From CADEDH01 sp965216205 (lineage in GTDB: Bacteria > Actinomycetota > Acidimicrobiia > Acidimicrobiales > SZUA-35): 64,000 nucleotides of DNA. This document shows positions 35,922-44,900 of this stretch, piece by piece; the stretch's first letter is position 1, and the number at the start of each line of letters is the position of its first letter. Location of the stretch: positions 5,766,001 through 5,830,000 of the forward strand of contig OZ244139.1 in assembly GCA_965216205.1 (NCBI GenBank), written 5' to 3'. The notes under the pieces were generated by a model, which was not told the origin of the DNA, did no database searches, and was given only the letters and a program-made list of their open reading frames with translations. The position numbers and the translations under genes were made by a program.

Positions 35922-36083
35922 CTACTTCGATTCGTTAGACGGTGGGTCGTCGCCTGCGACGCGCGAGCAGCGGAGCGCCTCGCGAAACTTGGCGATCTCC
36001 TCGCGGTTCGACTCGACCATGTCGTCGACGTCGGCTCGAACCTCGGGCGGGAGCTCGTCGTAGGGGATCGCAGTCAGCTTCAT
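35922..36083 (-). CDS. Small hypothetical protein
   Basis: A 53-residue charged helical peptide starting at ATG 36083 (MKLTAIPYDELPPEVRADVDDMVESNREEI); an upstream ATG at 36155 is possible. The composition (YDELPPEV, DDMVESNREEIAKFREAL) resembles small antitoxin-like or regulator proteins, but no family is recognised. It lies upstream of the giant helicase, separated by about 200 bases in which I see no other gene. Confidence 0.4.
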   Translation of the reverse strand: MKLTAIPYDELPPEVRADVDDMVESNREEIAKFREALRCSRVAGDDPPSNESK

Positions 36084-36170
36084 GATGTGATGAGCGTAGT
36101 TGAGTTGAGGAACTGTCAACACGCGGGGACGACCTAACATGCTGCTGGGCTCCACCTACTCTGTCGCCCT

Positions 36171-36488
36171 GTGACCACCCTCCTCGCTCGAACCGTGCTC
36201 GGCGACGTCGACCGCTGGTGGAACGAGCACCCCGACCGAACCGAGAACGTCGACAAAGCCGAGCTCTACGAACTGCTGAGGATCGCCGCTCAGGAAGTCG
36301 AAGCCGCCTGGAGCGCTCTAACCGACCAGCCGGACGGTACCAGGACCTACCACCTGCAGCCCGACGACGACCGCCTACCGGTCGTGTCGATCCAGGTGTT
36401 CGAGATCGAGTTTCAGCACCCGAACATCGCCGGCGCCGGACTCGTTGTGTGGGATGTCCGGTTCACCTTCCGTCGCTCGCAGCGCTGA
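36171..36488 (+). CDS. Small hypothetical protein
   Basis: A 105-residue protein with GTG start at 36171 (MTTLLARTVLGDVDRWWNEHP). It is soluble, with an N-terminal helical half and a C-terminal beta half (VVSIQVFEIEFQHPN, GLVVWDVRFTFRR). No family recognised. It points away from the island's main direction and borders the scar region. Confidence 0.45.
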   Translation: MTTLLARTVLGDVDRWWNEHPDRTENVDKAELYELLRIAAQEVEAAWSALTDQPDGTRTYHLQPDDDRLPVVSIQVFEIEFQHPNIAGAGLVVWDVRFTFRRSQR

Positions 36489-36611
36489 GCAGCTGCCCCG
36501 TCCGCTATGCCCTTACCCGTCAACAGTCGATGAACCGCTTCGTGGTTTGGCCGGACGTCAGGTCGATTCAGTTGCGCGACGTGGGGATCGAGCTTGAGTC
36601 ACGCCGTTTGT

Positions 36612-36788
36612 TTAGATGAGGTCCTTCACATCGATCTCGACTTGCTTCGGCTGCAGTTGTAACAGGTCGTGTAGTCGTCCTTGACTCCCGAACGGCAGAC
36701 GGGACAGATCCCGGGGCTGCGGCGCCGGTACCGGGATGAGGTGTGTACGAAGTCGCTCGAAGCGCTCCTCGATCTCCGTAGGGGTCAC
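36612..36788 (-). pseudogene. Remnant of a ComF/PRTase-like gene with a Cys4 zinc ribbon
   Basis: Reading leftward from GTG 36788, which overlaps the preceding fragment as GTGA, the frame gives MTPTEIEERFERLRTHLIPV. After a CCCCGGG run near 36715 the sense shifts to the next frame, which encodes CPVCRSGVKDDYTTCYNC, a four-Cys zinc ribbon like that at the start of ComF-type phosphoribosyltransferases. One extra G would explain the shift. The catalytic domain is missing, so the gene is broken twice. Confidence 0.45.
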
Positions 36789-37012
36789 AACAACACATGA
36801 TCAAGCGGGACGACGAGCTGGTCGATGGCCTCGATGATCGCCGCCGGATCAGAAGTGACAGCGACGTTGGGGTCATGTGCCATCTCCTCGGCCCACTTCT
36901 GGCGAACGAGATTCTCGACAAGGAACACTCGCTTGCCGTGTGCGAGCGCAACCGGCCCGACGGCCCGGTCACCCCTGCCGTCAACACGGTCCGCTACCAC
37001 CACCCTCACCTC
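36785..37012 (-). pseudogene. C-terminal fragment of a DprA-like protein
   Basis: The minus-strand segment VADRVDGRGDRAVGPVALAH followed by GKRVFLVENLVRQKWAEEM and DPAAIIEAIDQLVVPL looks like the end of a DprA/Rossmann-type nucleotide-binding protein. Upstream of about 37012 the similarity stops and plus-strand helicase coding begins, so only the tail remains. It overlaps the zinc-ribbon remnant by four bases, the spacing of a former operon. Confidence 0.4.
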
Positions 37013-37018
37013 GAACCT

Positions 37019-37780
37019 CACCGGCTCCCGGTGTCGTGGCGACTCTCCGCCCGATGCGCTCCATTGGTGGCGGACGGGTTCTACCCGCAACTGCCCTTTC
37101 GGGCCGGCACCGCTACCGACGATCGAGCACTCACAGCCACCAAGCCGCCGAGCGCGGGCACTCGCACCGAGTTTGTCGACGCAATCAACATGGCAGCGGA
37201 CAACGGCTGGTGCCTGCTTCGTCTCCCGCCCCGGATCTCACCGGGGATCGACGTCCACGCCGTCGACGCAGTCGCTCGCACCGTTGTCACCGCCCTCCAG
37301 CTCGGTCTCCACGCGACCGACACGTCCGGGGATGACGGACCCGTGGGCCCCAGCCGTATTGCCGTCGGCGTAGCCCACCGGAACCAACGATCAGCGATTC
37401 GAATCCGCCTCGACGAAATCGGGGCCGACGTAGGACTCGATGTCTCTGGCGTGACAGTCGAAACTGCCAACCGGCTCCAAGGACGAGAGTTTCACCTCGT
37501 CGTCGTGCTCCACCCGCTCTCCGGACGCCCTGCTGCTTCGGACTTCCACCTCGAGACCGGCCGCTTGTGCGTGTTGCTTTCCCGTCATCGCCACGCCTGC
37601 ATCGTCGTCGCCAGGGACGGCATCCGGCAGGTTCTCGACGACCACCCACAGTCGCGACCCATCTGGATCGGAGCGCCCGTTCCCTCGGCCGACGGCTGGG
37701 AGGCCAACCAGCTCGTCCTCGACCACCTCGACGCTGTCTCCGTCGCCGTGCTCTCGAATTCTGCCGGGTCCGGGCCATAG
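37019..37780 (+). pseudogene. C-terminal fragment of a superfamily 1 (AAA_12-like) helicase
   Basis: From about 37019 the plus frame encodes HRLPVSWRLSARCAPLVADG with FYPQLPFRAGT, then IAVGVAHRNQRSAIR, VSGVTVETANRLQGREFHLV and TGRLCVLLSRHRHACIVVAR. These are motifs IV-VI of an SF1 helicase of the UPF1/AAA_12 type. The Walker A and B part is missing. A formal ATG at 36797 lies in antisense of the DprA-like remnant and is not a credible start. Confidence 0.6.
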
Positions 37781-37824
37781 GGTCGGCCCGTGAACATCGC
37801 CTCGAGCCGGCCGTTTCAGCCTCA

Positions 37825-40095
37825 CTAGCCCCAGTGATCGACGAGGTAGTCGGCTTGCTCCGAGCCGTAGTACTGGTCGGTACGGTTGCCGAGGCGGACC
37901 CAGAAATCGGTGTGGTCCTTGCTGTTTCTGGCGCGGGTGAACACCGGCTTTGCTGAGGCGCCGACATCGATCCGGCACACGTCGCGACCGTCGACCTCGT
38001 GGAACGAGATCCGGCAGAGCGACGGGGACGGGCCGGTGATGTGGTCAGCAATGAGTTGCACGAGGAACAGCTCGAACCCATCCCGGTTGGCCTTTGAGAG
38101 CGTCTCGTAGTCTTCTTCGATGCCGGTGGCCTTGCCTTCGTCGTTTACTCCGATGAGGAGCGTCCCACCTTCGGCATTCATGAAGCCCGAGATGGTCTTG
38201 GCTACGATGTGCTCGGCCAGTCCCCGCTTGTCGGTCCCGTGGCTCCACCGAGCCCGCTCCTTGAACTCCAATGCCGCCGACTCACCTCGTGAGATGAGTT
38301 CGGGCAGTGCCGTGCCGGGATCGGTTGAGGAGTCGGCTTGACCGAACAAGAGGTTGAAGCCCTGATGGGTGACAGCGGCAATCAGCTTGCGGCGCTTCTC
38401 GCAGAACTCGTCGTAGTCGAGCTGTTCCCACCCGACGGGGAGCGCATGCCAAAAGCGCTGCCGCTCAATGCGTTCCGCGTTCGTACGGGCGGTCGCCTCG
38501 CTCCAGTACTCTGCAGGGTCCCGGTCGCTGATCGCGATGTTGTCGGACCAATCGACGAACGCCATGTTGGCGATCGCGTTGACCCGGCTGCGCTCGGTGA
38601 TGCCCCCTCGAGCGAGGTGGGCTCGAGGGAAGAGGTGGTGGCGCTCCATGTCCTTGATCGGCGTCACCACCGGATCGAGCATCGCCGACACCTTCAGTTC
38701 CGAGAACAACATCTCGGCATCGAGGAGGTTGAGGGCGGCCCAGTAGGCGGCGAGCGGCGGCGACTTGGCGGCTGCAGTGTCAAGCCGGTTGGGGAGTGTG
38801 ATGGCCCAGTAGTCGTTGGTGAACGTGTCGCCGATCAACCGGTCGAGCAGGTCACAGAACCCTTTCGCATCGCCGGTCGGGATGTCTCGCAGCCGATTCA
38901 AGTCTGCCTCAAGCTGAGTCTCTGACGACCCGGTGTAACGACCGGTGGTGTGAGCCATGAACCACCAGCGGGAGATCACCTCCCGGAGCGGCTGGAGAGC
39001 CACCCCGTAGTCACGCCGCCCGATCAGCCAGATCGTATAGCAGTACATGAGCGCAGTCTCGGAGCTGATCATTCGACTCGATCGGAACCCCGCCCGCTGC
39101 AGGCACTTGAGGAACTCGTGCCAGTTGCCGAGGTCAAGTGTGGCGGCTTGGGCTTCTTCTAGCAGACCGAACTGCTGCTCTCGACGCTCACCGCTGAACT
39201 CGCCAGTCTCCAGATCCTTCCCACGGAGGATCGAGTACACGTACTGCAGACGGGCACGGCGGAACGCCAGGCCCACAGACGTACGCAGAAGCTGGTCCGG
39301 GCTTGGCTCGATGAAGTGATTGAATGGGCTGCTGGGGCCGGTCGTCGGGACCTTCGCTGCCCGCGCGAACGCCTCGAGTTCCCGCCGCTCCTTCTCGCGG
39401 AACACCGACATCAACGTAAGGATGAAGTCCGACTTGTTGAGCTGCTTTCCCTTGCTGTTGATGCGAACGAAGACATCGGCCACGTCTTCCTCGCTGATCG
39501 ATCGGTCGAGCTCGATCGCTTGGAAGGGGTAGTTCTGCAGGTCCTTGAGCCGGTCGATGGCGTCGACGAGACGGTTCTCCTCCTCGTCGCCCAACTTGCC
39601 ACCCCGATACTCCTCGATGCGCCGCAGATACTGGCGAGTGAACGAGTGGAACGAGCCTTCGAACACCACCGAAATGTCGGGGATGAACTCCGGGTCGTTC
39701 TCAACGGCGGCGTCCGTGACCTCAAACTTGGCGTCGTCAGGGCGGAACGCCACCCGGATGCGCGCCTCGGAGTAGTCCTTGCGCAGCACGGCCTGGCCGC
39801 ACATGACCGCAAACAGCGAGGTCAGGCGCTGCTGCCCGTCGACCACGAGCAGGTCGGGAACGGTCTGTTTCGCGTCGACCCCGATCTGCCGGGAGGTGAC
39901 GTCGGCCCCGGTCGACCAGAACAGCAGATAGCCGACCGGGAAGCCCTTGTACATCGAGTCGAACAGATCACGGACCTGGGCGTTCGACCAGACGAAAGGG
40001 CGCTGGATATCGGGCAACCCGATCTCGCCTCGCTCTATTCGTTCGAGCAGCCCGGTGAGGTTGTAACTGGAGTCCTTGAAGACGGTGACGGCCAC
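37825..40095 (-). CDS. DUF262/DUF1524-type (GmrSD-like) protein fused to Schlafen AlbA_2 domain
   Basis: A 756-residue protein. The N-terminal DUF262 domain has IGLPDIQRPFVWS and the nucleotide-binding VDGQQRLTSL near residue 85. Residues near 490 carry ERHHLFPRAHL followed by Asn residues (AIANMAF), an HNH-like DUF1524 motif. The last 190 residues are an AlbA_2 domain (ESAALEFKERARW, AKTISGFMNAEGGTLLIGVN). DUF262-DUF1524 proteins are type IV restriction nucleases against modified phage DNA; AlbA_2 domains bind nucleic acid. GTG 40095 has GGAAAGGA upstream. Confidence 0.85.
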   Translation of the reverse strand: MAVTVFKDSSYNLTGLLERIERGEIGLPDIQRPFVWSNAQVRDLFDSMYKGFPVGYLLFWSTGADVTSRQIGVDAKQTVPDLLVVDGQQRLTSLFAVMCGQAVLRKDYSEARIRVAFRPDDAKFEVTDAAVENDPEFIPDISVVFEGSFHSFTRQYLRRIEEYRGGKLGDEEENRLVDAIDRLKDLQNYPFQAIELDRSISEEDVADVFVRINSKGKQLNKSDFILTLMSVFREKERRELEAFARAAKVPTTGPSSPFNHFIEPSPDQLLRTSVGLAFRRARLQYVYSILRGKDLETGEFSGERREQQFGLLEEAQAATLDLGNWHEFLKCLQRAGFRSSRMISSETALMYCYTIWLIGRRDYGVALQPLREVISRWWFMAHTTGRYTGSSETQLEADLNRLRDIPTGDAKGFCDLLDRLIGDTFTNDYWAITLPNRLDTAAAKSPPLAAYWAALNLLDAEMLFSELKVSAMLDPVVTPIKDMERHHLFPRAHLARGGITERSRVNAIANMAFVDWSDNIAISDRDPAEYWSEATARTNAERIERQRFWHALPVGWEQLDYDEFCEKRRKLIAAVTHQGFNLLFGQADSSTDPGTALPELISRGESAALEFKERARWSHGTDKRGLAEHIVAKTISGFMNAEGGTLLIGVNDEGKATGIEEDYETLSKANRDGFELFLVQLIADHITGPSPSLCRISFHEVDGRDVCRIDVGASAKPVFTRARNSKDHTDFWVRLGNRTDQYYGSEQADYLVDHWG

Positions 40096-40397
40096 AGAGC
40101 GCGTCCTTTCCGATGCGGCGGTGGGGAGACGAGCGTTCGTCTTTTTCAGTCGGCGTAGCCAGCTTCGATCTGTAGGAGGTGGCTGCCGACAGCGAAACGA
40201 TGGCGGCGCTGTTCGCTGGTTGTGGACCGTACTCGGGCTCGCACCGTCGGTGGTCTAGGTGAAAACCTCTGCTGTGGTGGTCTGCTCAAATGTAGGCAGA
40301 TCCGCCTTCGCCCGTTCACATACTGACGGGGTTCGGAAGCGTCAGGCGGGGTAGATCTTGAGTAGGGCAGCGACGAGTCTACCTGAGGGCTACCGCC
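40096..40397. other. 302-base intergenic region
   Basis: This gap separates the membrane-protein gene from the DUF262 gene and must hold the promoter of the latter. It contains a short palindrome, AGACGA-GCGT-TCGTCT, at 40127-40142 followed by T4 on the plus strand. No coding frame or RNA gene is evident. Confidence 0.5.
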
Positions 40398-41975
40398 TCA
40401 ACAGTCGGGGTCGATCGAGCGGGCCGCAGTCTCGACCAGAGTGACGAGGTCGGCACCAGGTGGGGCCTGGAGGATGAGGATGGCAGGACTGCAGCGCAAC
40501 AGTGCCATACCCCCGTAGTCGACGACCTCGGCCTCCACCACCGTCTCCAGTGCCACCGGAGTCGACGTGAGCTGTAGTTGCTCGGCGATGGCTTCGAGTT
40601 CGGATGCGGCTGCGTCTTCGTCGGCGTAACGGAGCAGCTGGAGACCGGTGGCGATGCCCGAGTCTGCTGGCAAGTAGGTGCAGTCCTCGGCCAACATTGG
40701 TTCTCCGCCGGTTCCGATGCTGGGCGTGACCGTCGTTCCGGTACCGTCGGCCTGCCTCCAGCCTGGTCCGACGGCGTCGGCCACCAGCTCGGGCGGAAGG
40801 TGTCGGCAAGTATCGCCAGCGTCTGCCGGCACCGGAATGTCGGGGATCGAGATGCCTGGCCCACCGGCGGAGACGTCGACCCATTCACCGTCGGAGAACT
40901 GGTACCACAGTGAATTTGTCGACGACGAGGTGCGGAACGGTTGGCCTCCGTCGTCGACGACGACGGTCTCGGTCTCCCCGGCTCGGATGACGTCGATCTC
41001 CAGGTGCCAGCGGCAGTCGCATTCCACGGTGCCGGCGGTCACGTCGAAGACCTCGAAACCGGTCGGTTCGAGGGTGAAGTCGGCCGCGATCAGCTCGTTG
41101 TCGGCGTAAACCTGTGCCGTCTCGTTGTCGAGATCGACGCTGATGGTTCGGCGGTCGGTGATGGCACCCCGGCCAGGGCAGGTGAGCATGGTGGACACCA
41201 GGGGTCCCCCTCGTCCGTCGACGACGACCCGAACGTCGACGATCCGGAGATCGGCCTGACCGATGTTGGTTACCTGCAGCTCGAGGTTGGTGACATCTGC
41301 GTCGACGGGGTCGAGGGGGCGCGACCACTCGTAGCGGCCGACGCAGTCGTCGACGCCGCCCGGCGGGTCGGGTACCTCTTGGATGGGAACCGTGGTGAGG
41401 TATGAGGCTCCGACCGGTTCCGGACGAAGGATCTCGTCGGGGTTGGTGACCAGGTCGATATCGAGCGATTCGGCGATCGGCAGCGTAGAGGGGGATGCTG
41501 GTACCTCGTCAGCGGCGTTGCCGTCACGGTCGGTCGGCGAGCTCTCGTCGCCTCCGGTTCCATCGTCGGCGACCAGGGTCACGACTGCGACGAACACGGC
41601 GACGGCGGTCATCGCGGCTCCGATGGCCGCGGCGACGTAGTTGCGTCGGGCATACGAGAGCGCTCGCTCTGCGAGCGACACGTCGGTCACCGATGCGTCG
41701 GCGTTGGCGCCTCGGCCGCGGTCGGTCAGCTCGACCGAGGTTGCACTGGCGCTGATCAGCTCGGCTGCGGCCAGCTCGTTCAGCTGCCGGTCGAGCACGC
41801 CGTCGATGAGCACCTTCGGAGTGCCGGAGGCGGAGGGGCGGGACAGGGTGCTGCTGGGCGGACTGGTGCCACGCTCGGTGATGCGGTCGAGGGCGTTGGC
41901 GCCGGGGCGTCGATCGAGCTCCTGGAGACGGCGGAGCAGACGAGCGGCGTCGTGGCTCAGCGGTCGGTCGGTCAC
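40398..41975 (-). CDS. Single-pass membrane protein with cytosolic winged-helix-like domain
   Basis: A 525-residue protein starting at GTG 41975, which overlaps the methylase stop as GTGA. Residues 1-120 look like a winged helix (AARLLRRLQELDRR, LNELAAAELISASA, VELTDRGRG). One transmembrane helix follows (VAAAIGAAMTAVAVFVAVVTL). The large outer part has an Ig-like domain with Cys residues (CDCRWHLEI) and a final DUF3558-like domain (CRHLPPELVADAV, CTYLP). No known defence family is recognised. Tight coupling to the methylase suggests a role as membrane sensor, effector or regulator. Confidence 0.7.
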   Translation of the reverse strand: MTDRPLSHDAARLLRRLQELDRRPGANALDRITERGTSPPSSTLSRPSASGTPKVLIDGVLDRQLNELAAAELISASATSVELTDRGRGANADASVTDVSLAERALSYARRNYVAAAIGAAMTAVAVFVAVVTLVADDGTGGDESSPTDRDGNAADEVPASPSTLPIAESLDIDLVTNPDEILRPEPVGASYLTTVPIQEVPDPPGGVDDCVGRYEWSRPLDPVDADVTNLELQVTNIGQADLRIVDVRVVVDGRGGPLVSTMLTCPGRGAITDRRTISVDLDNETAQVYADNELIAADFTLEPTGFEVFDVTAGTVECDCRWHLEIDVIRAGETETVVVDDGGQPFRTSSSTNSLWYQFSDGEWVDVSAGGPGISIPDIPVPADAGDTCRHLPPELVADAVGPGWRQADGTGTTVTPSIGTGGEPMLAEDCTYLPADSGIATGLQLLRYADEDAAASELEAIAEQLQLTSTPVALETVVEAEVVDYGGMALLRCSPAILILQAPPGADLVTLVETAARSIDPDC

Positions 41976-44900
41976 GGTGAGGTCGTCGACGGAGTGGTGC
42001 TTGGCTCGGGGTGGCGGATGGCGAAGGTTTCGAAGGCTCGGGTCATGGCGGCTTCGCGGTCGACGCGGGTGAAGGGGGCGGTGAAGTGGCCGTGCCAGTC
42101 GACGGTGGAGGGGTCGGCCTCGTACTGCTCGTAGATGGTCCAGAGATTCTTCCACTCCTTTGGCAGCTCGCCGTCTTTGGCTTGCTGTTGGAGCTGGGCT
42201 TGGCGGTAGCCGGCCGACTGGTGGTAGCCGCAGATCTTTCGGCCCTCGGCGTCGAACACCATCTTGTACTCGTACTTGCGGAGCACCGCGAACTGGGTGC
42301 GGTACATGGCGCACAACTGCTCGGCGGTGAGCCCGAGCATCAGCGCCGCCAACGCATCCAACTCGACCAGCGCCTGCCACCGGTCCTGATCCCGCCGCAG
42401 GGGGGTGTCCATGGTCCACGTCGGCTCGACTGCCTGGAGCTGTGACCGGGTCAACGCCGGATCGGTCCATGCGTCCTCTTGCCACGCCGGATCGAACAGC
42501 TCCTCCCACAGTGGCGCGTAGTTCTGGGTGAGACAGTTGAGCCGGAGGGTGCGGAGGAGCAGCGATGGCGTAAGCGCCCCGCTGGTCGGTCGCGCAAACC
42601 GATCCGCAAGTTCGGGCGTGATAGCGCTCTTCCCAGCAACCTTGACGAGATAGTCAAACGGTAGGGACGAGAAGAGTCCGCCCAGTAGTGCCACTTCGGA
42701 CGAATCCGAGGATGTGATCGTGCGGCAAGTTGAGGTCGTAAACGGGCCGGGCGGTAGATAGGCAGCGTGAAATGAGCGTTCAAGGCCAGGCTGAGTCATC
42801 TCGCGCCAGATGACTCTGAAGAAATCGGTGCTCGGGCGGCCGTTCCAGGTGTCGAGGCGGGAATGGTACTCGTCGGGGGGGCAGTCGGGTTGGTAGTTGG
42901 TGCGGGGGATGACGGTGTCGGGGAGGGACTCCAGGTCCCACGCGCTGTAGTCCTGCTGGTGCCTGCAGTTCTCGTTGGGCTGCTTGTCGAACGGGGTGGC
43001 GACAGCGAAGTGTGGACCCTGAAGGATAACCTCTTCCCAGCTGTCGGGGACTAGGGTCTCCCAGCGAATGGTGCCGTCGGTCTTGGCCCGATCCTCCTCG
43101 TGGCCGCGGGTCCAGTGGTAGTCGTGGTCGGCCAGACGGGTCGGTTGGTCGGCCAGCACCGACAGGGCCTCCAGGTCGGCGGTGGTGACCGGGCGCAGCA
43201 ACCGGGCCTCGGCGGCCGGCGTCCCTGGCTCGTCGAACAATCGGGCCCAGTCGGCCAACACCTCCTCGGTGATGGTCAGCACCCTTGCCCGATGGGGTCG
43301 GAGATCCCATCCACCCTGCGCGTATTGGATTCCGGGCAGCTCACCGTCACCTGAGTGTCCTAGCGACTGTGTGAGCGTGGTTGGCGTGTAAAGCCAGGAG
43401 GCGAGGTGAAAGCGAATGCGCTCGGTTCGAGCGGCGTAGATGTTGATGCTGAATGGTTTGTGGTCCTTTATGTCTTCAAATAGGAGAAGCTGATTCTTGA
43501 AATGCGCTTGAAGGCGGAGGTGACCGTACGTAGCACGCCTGAAGGACCCCGCCTTTGGGTCAGTGAAGTGGCCCTCCGGATGAATGAGGCCGGCGGTGCC
43601 GTTCGGGTCGAGGTGGCGCCAGACGGTGTCCATGAAGACCATGTAGAGGTTGGTCTGGATGCCCCGCAGCAGGGGGCGGAGGGTCGGTGAGCCGAGCAGT
43701 TCGACGTTGGCCTCTGCGTTGGCTAGTTCGGCCAGATACGGGGTCTGGGTACTCGGCTCGCTCAGGTTGACGGCGCGGCGGTCCTTGATGGCTTTGGCGC
43801 CGGGCTTGTCGGTGACGCCCCACCACGGGTCGTGCTCGGCCAGCACCAGATCCTCCAGCCAGCGTGGACGCACCCACGGGGGGTTCCCGACCTGGAGGTC
43901 GAAGCCGCCGTCGCCGAACACGGGGGCGAACTCGAGCGGCCAGTGCCAGGCACCCTCCGCCCGGGCTCGGTCGATGGCGACGCCGAGCCACGGGTGCTCG
44001 GCTCGGAGCTGGGCCACGGTGGGGTGGTTGCCGGCGGCGGATCGATCGGCGGCGAGGAGGGCGTCGAGGTCGTCGAAGAGGTCGAGCTGGCCGGTGAGGG
44101 AGGTTCGCTCGTCGGGTCGCACCAGGGCTTCGGCCACCAGTAGCCACTCGCCCCACGTCGGTGGTTTCTCGCCGGTGTCGAGGGGCCAGAACCACAGACC
44201 GACCCAAGCGTCCATCAGGGTCCGCAGCCGGCCGAGGGGTGAGTCGGGGTCGGCCAGTACCTCCAACGCGTTCGCTCGGGAGCCGGGAACGCCGGCCGGG
44301 CCGGCGGGGGCACCGTAGAGATCGATCGGGCGGCGCAGGGCTCGCTGGGTAAACCGGAGCCGCTCGGTGGCGGCTGACCACAACGCCTCCACCCCGGCGG
44401 CCAGATTGCGGAGCCGGTCGGCGTCGCCCTTCTTGGGGCCGGCCAGCACCGCCTTGCGCCACGCCTTCAGCGCATCGACCTCGTCGGGTCGGAGCTCCTT
44501 TGCTTCCTTGCGGTCGGCCACCGCTCCCCAGCCGTGTCCGGGGAGGAGGAAGTGGTGTACGTGGTCGGTGTCGAGCGGTTCGGCCAGGGGCACGTCGGTG
44601 GGGGCGTAGCCGGCCTTCTTGCCCAGCCAGGGCTTGTCGGGCAGCGCGTCGAGTGACCACACCGCCCGACGGCAGCCAATGAGACTATTACCCCGCCGCA
44701 ACTGCAGGCCGAACCACGGGGCCTTCAACCCCGGATACATCGAGTTCAGCCACAGGCTCACCTCGGCCAGCTCCACCGCGGTGGCGTTGAGGTCCACCCC
44801 GTAGGACTGGTGCAGCGCGTAGTGGGCCTTCACCTTCTGCAGCTCGGCGTTGTAGCGCTCCGGGTCGAGTGTCTCGCCCAACTCGGCTTGGCGTTGCCGC

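Noticed and set aside
36797..37018. N-terminal part of the plus-strand helicase fragment
   Set aside because: This stretch is antisense to the DprA-like remnant and shows no helicase similarity before about 37,019.
40127..40147. Intrinsic terminator on the plus strand
   Set aside because: A hairpin and T-run exist, but no plus-strand gene ends nearby; a palindromic site in the DUF262 promoter is as likely.
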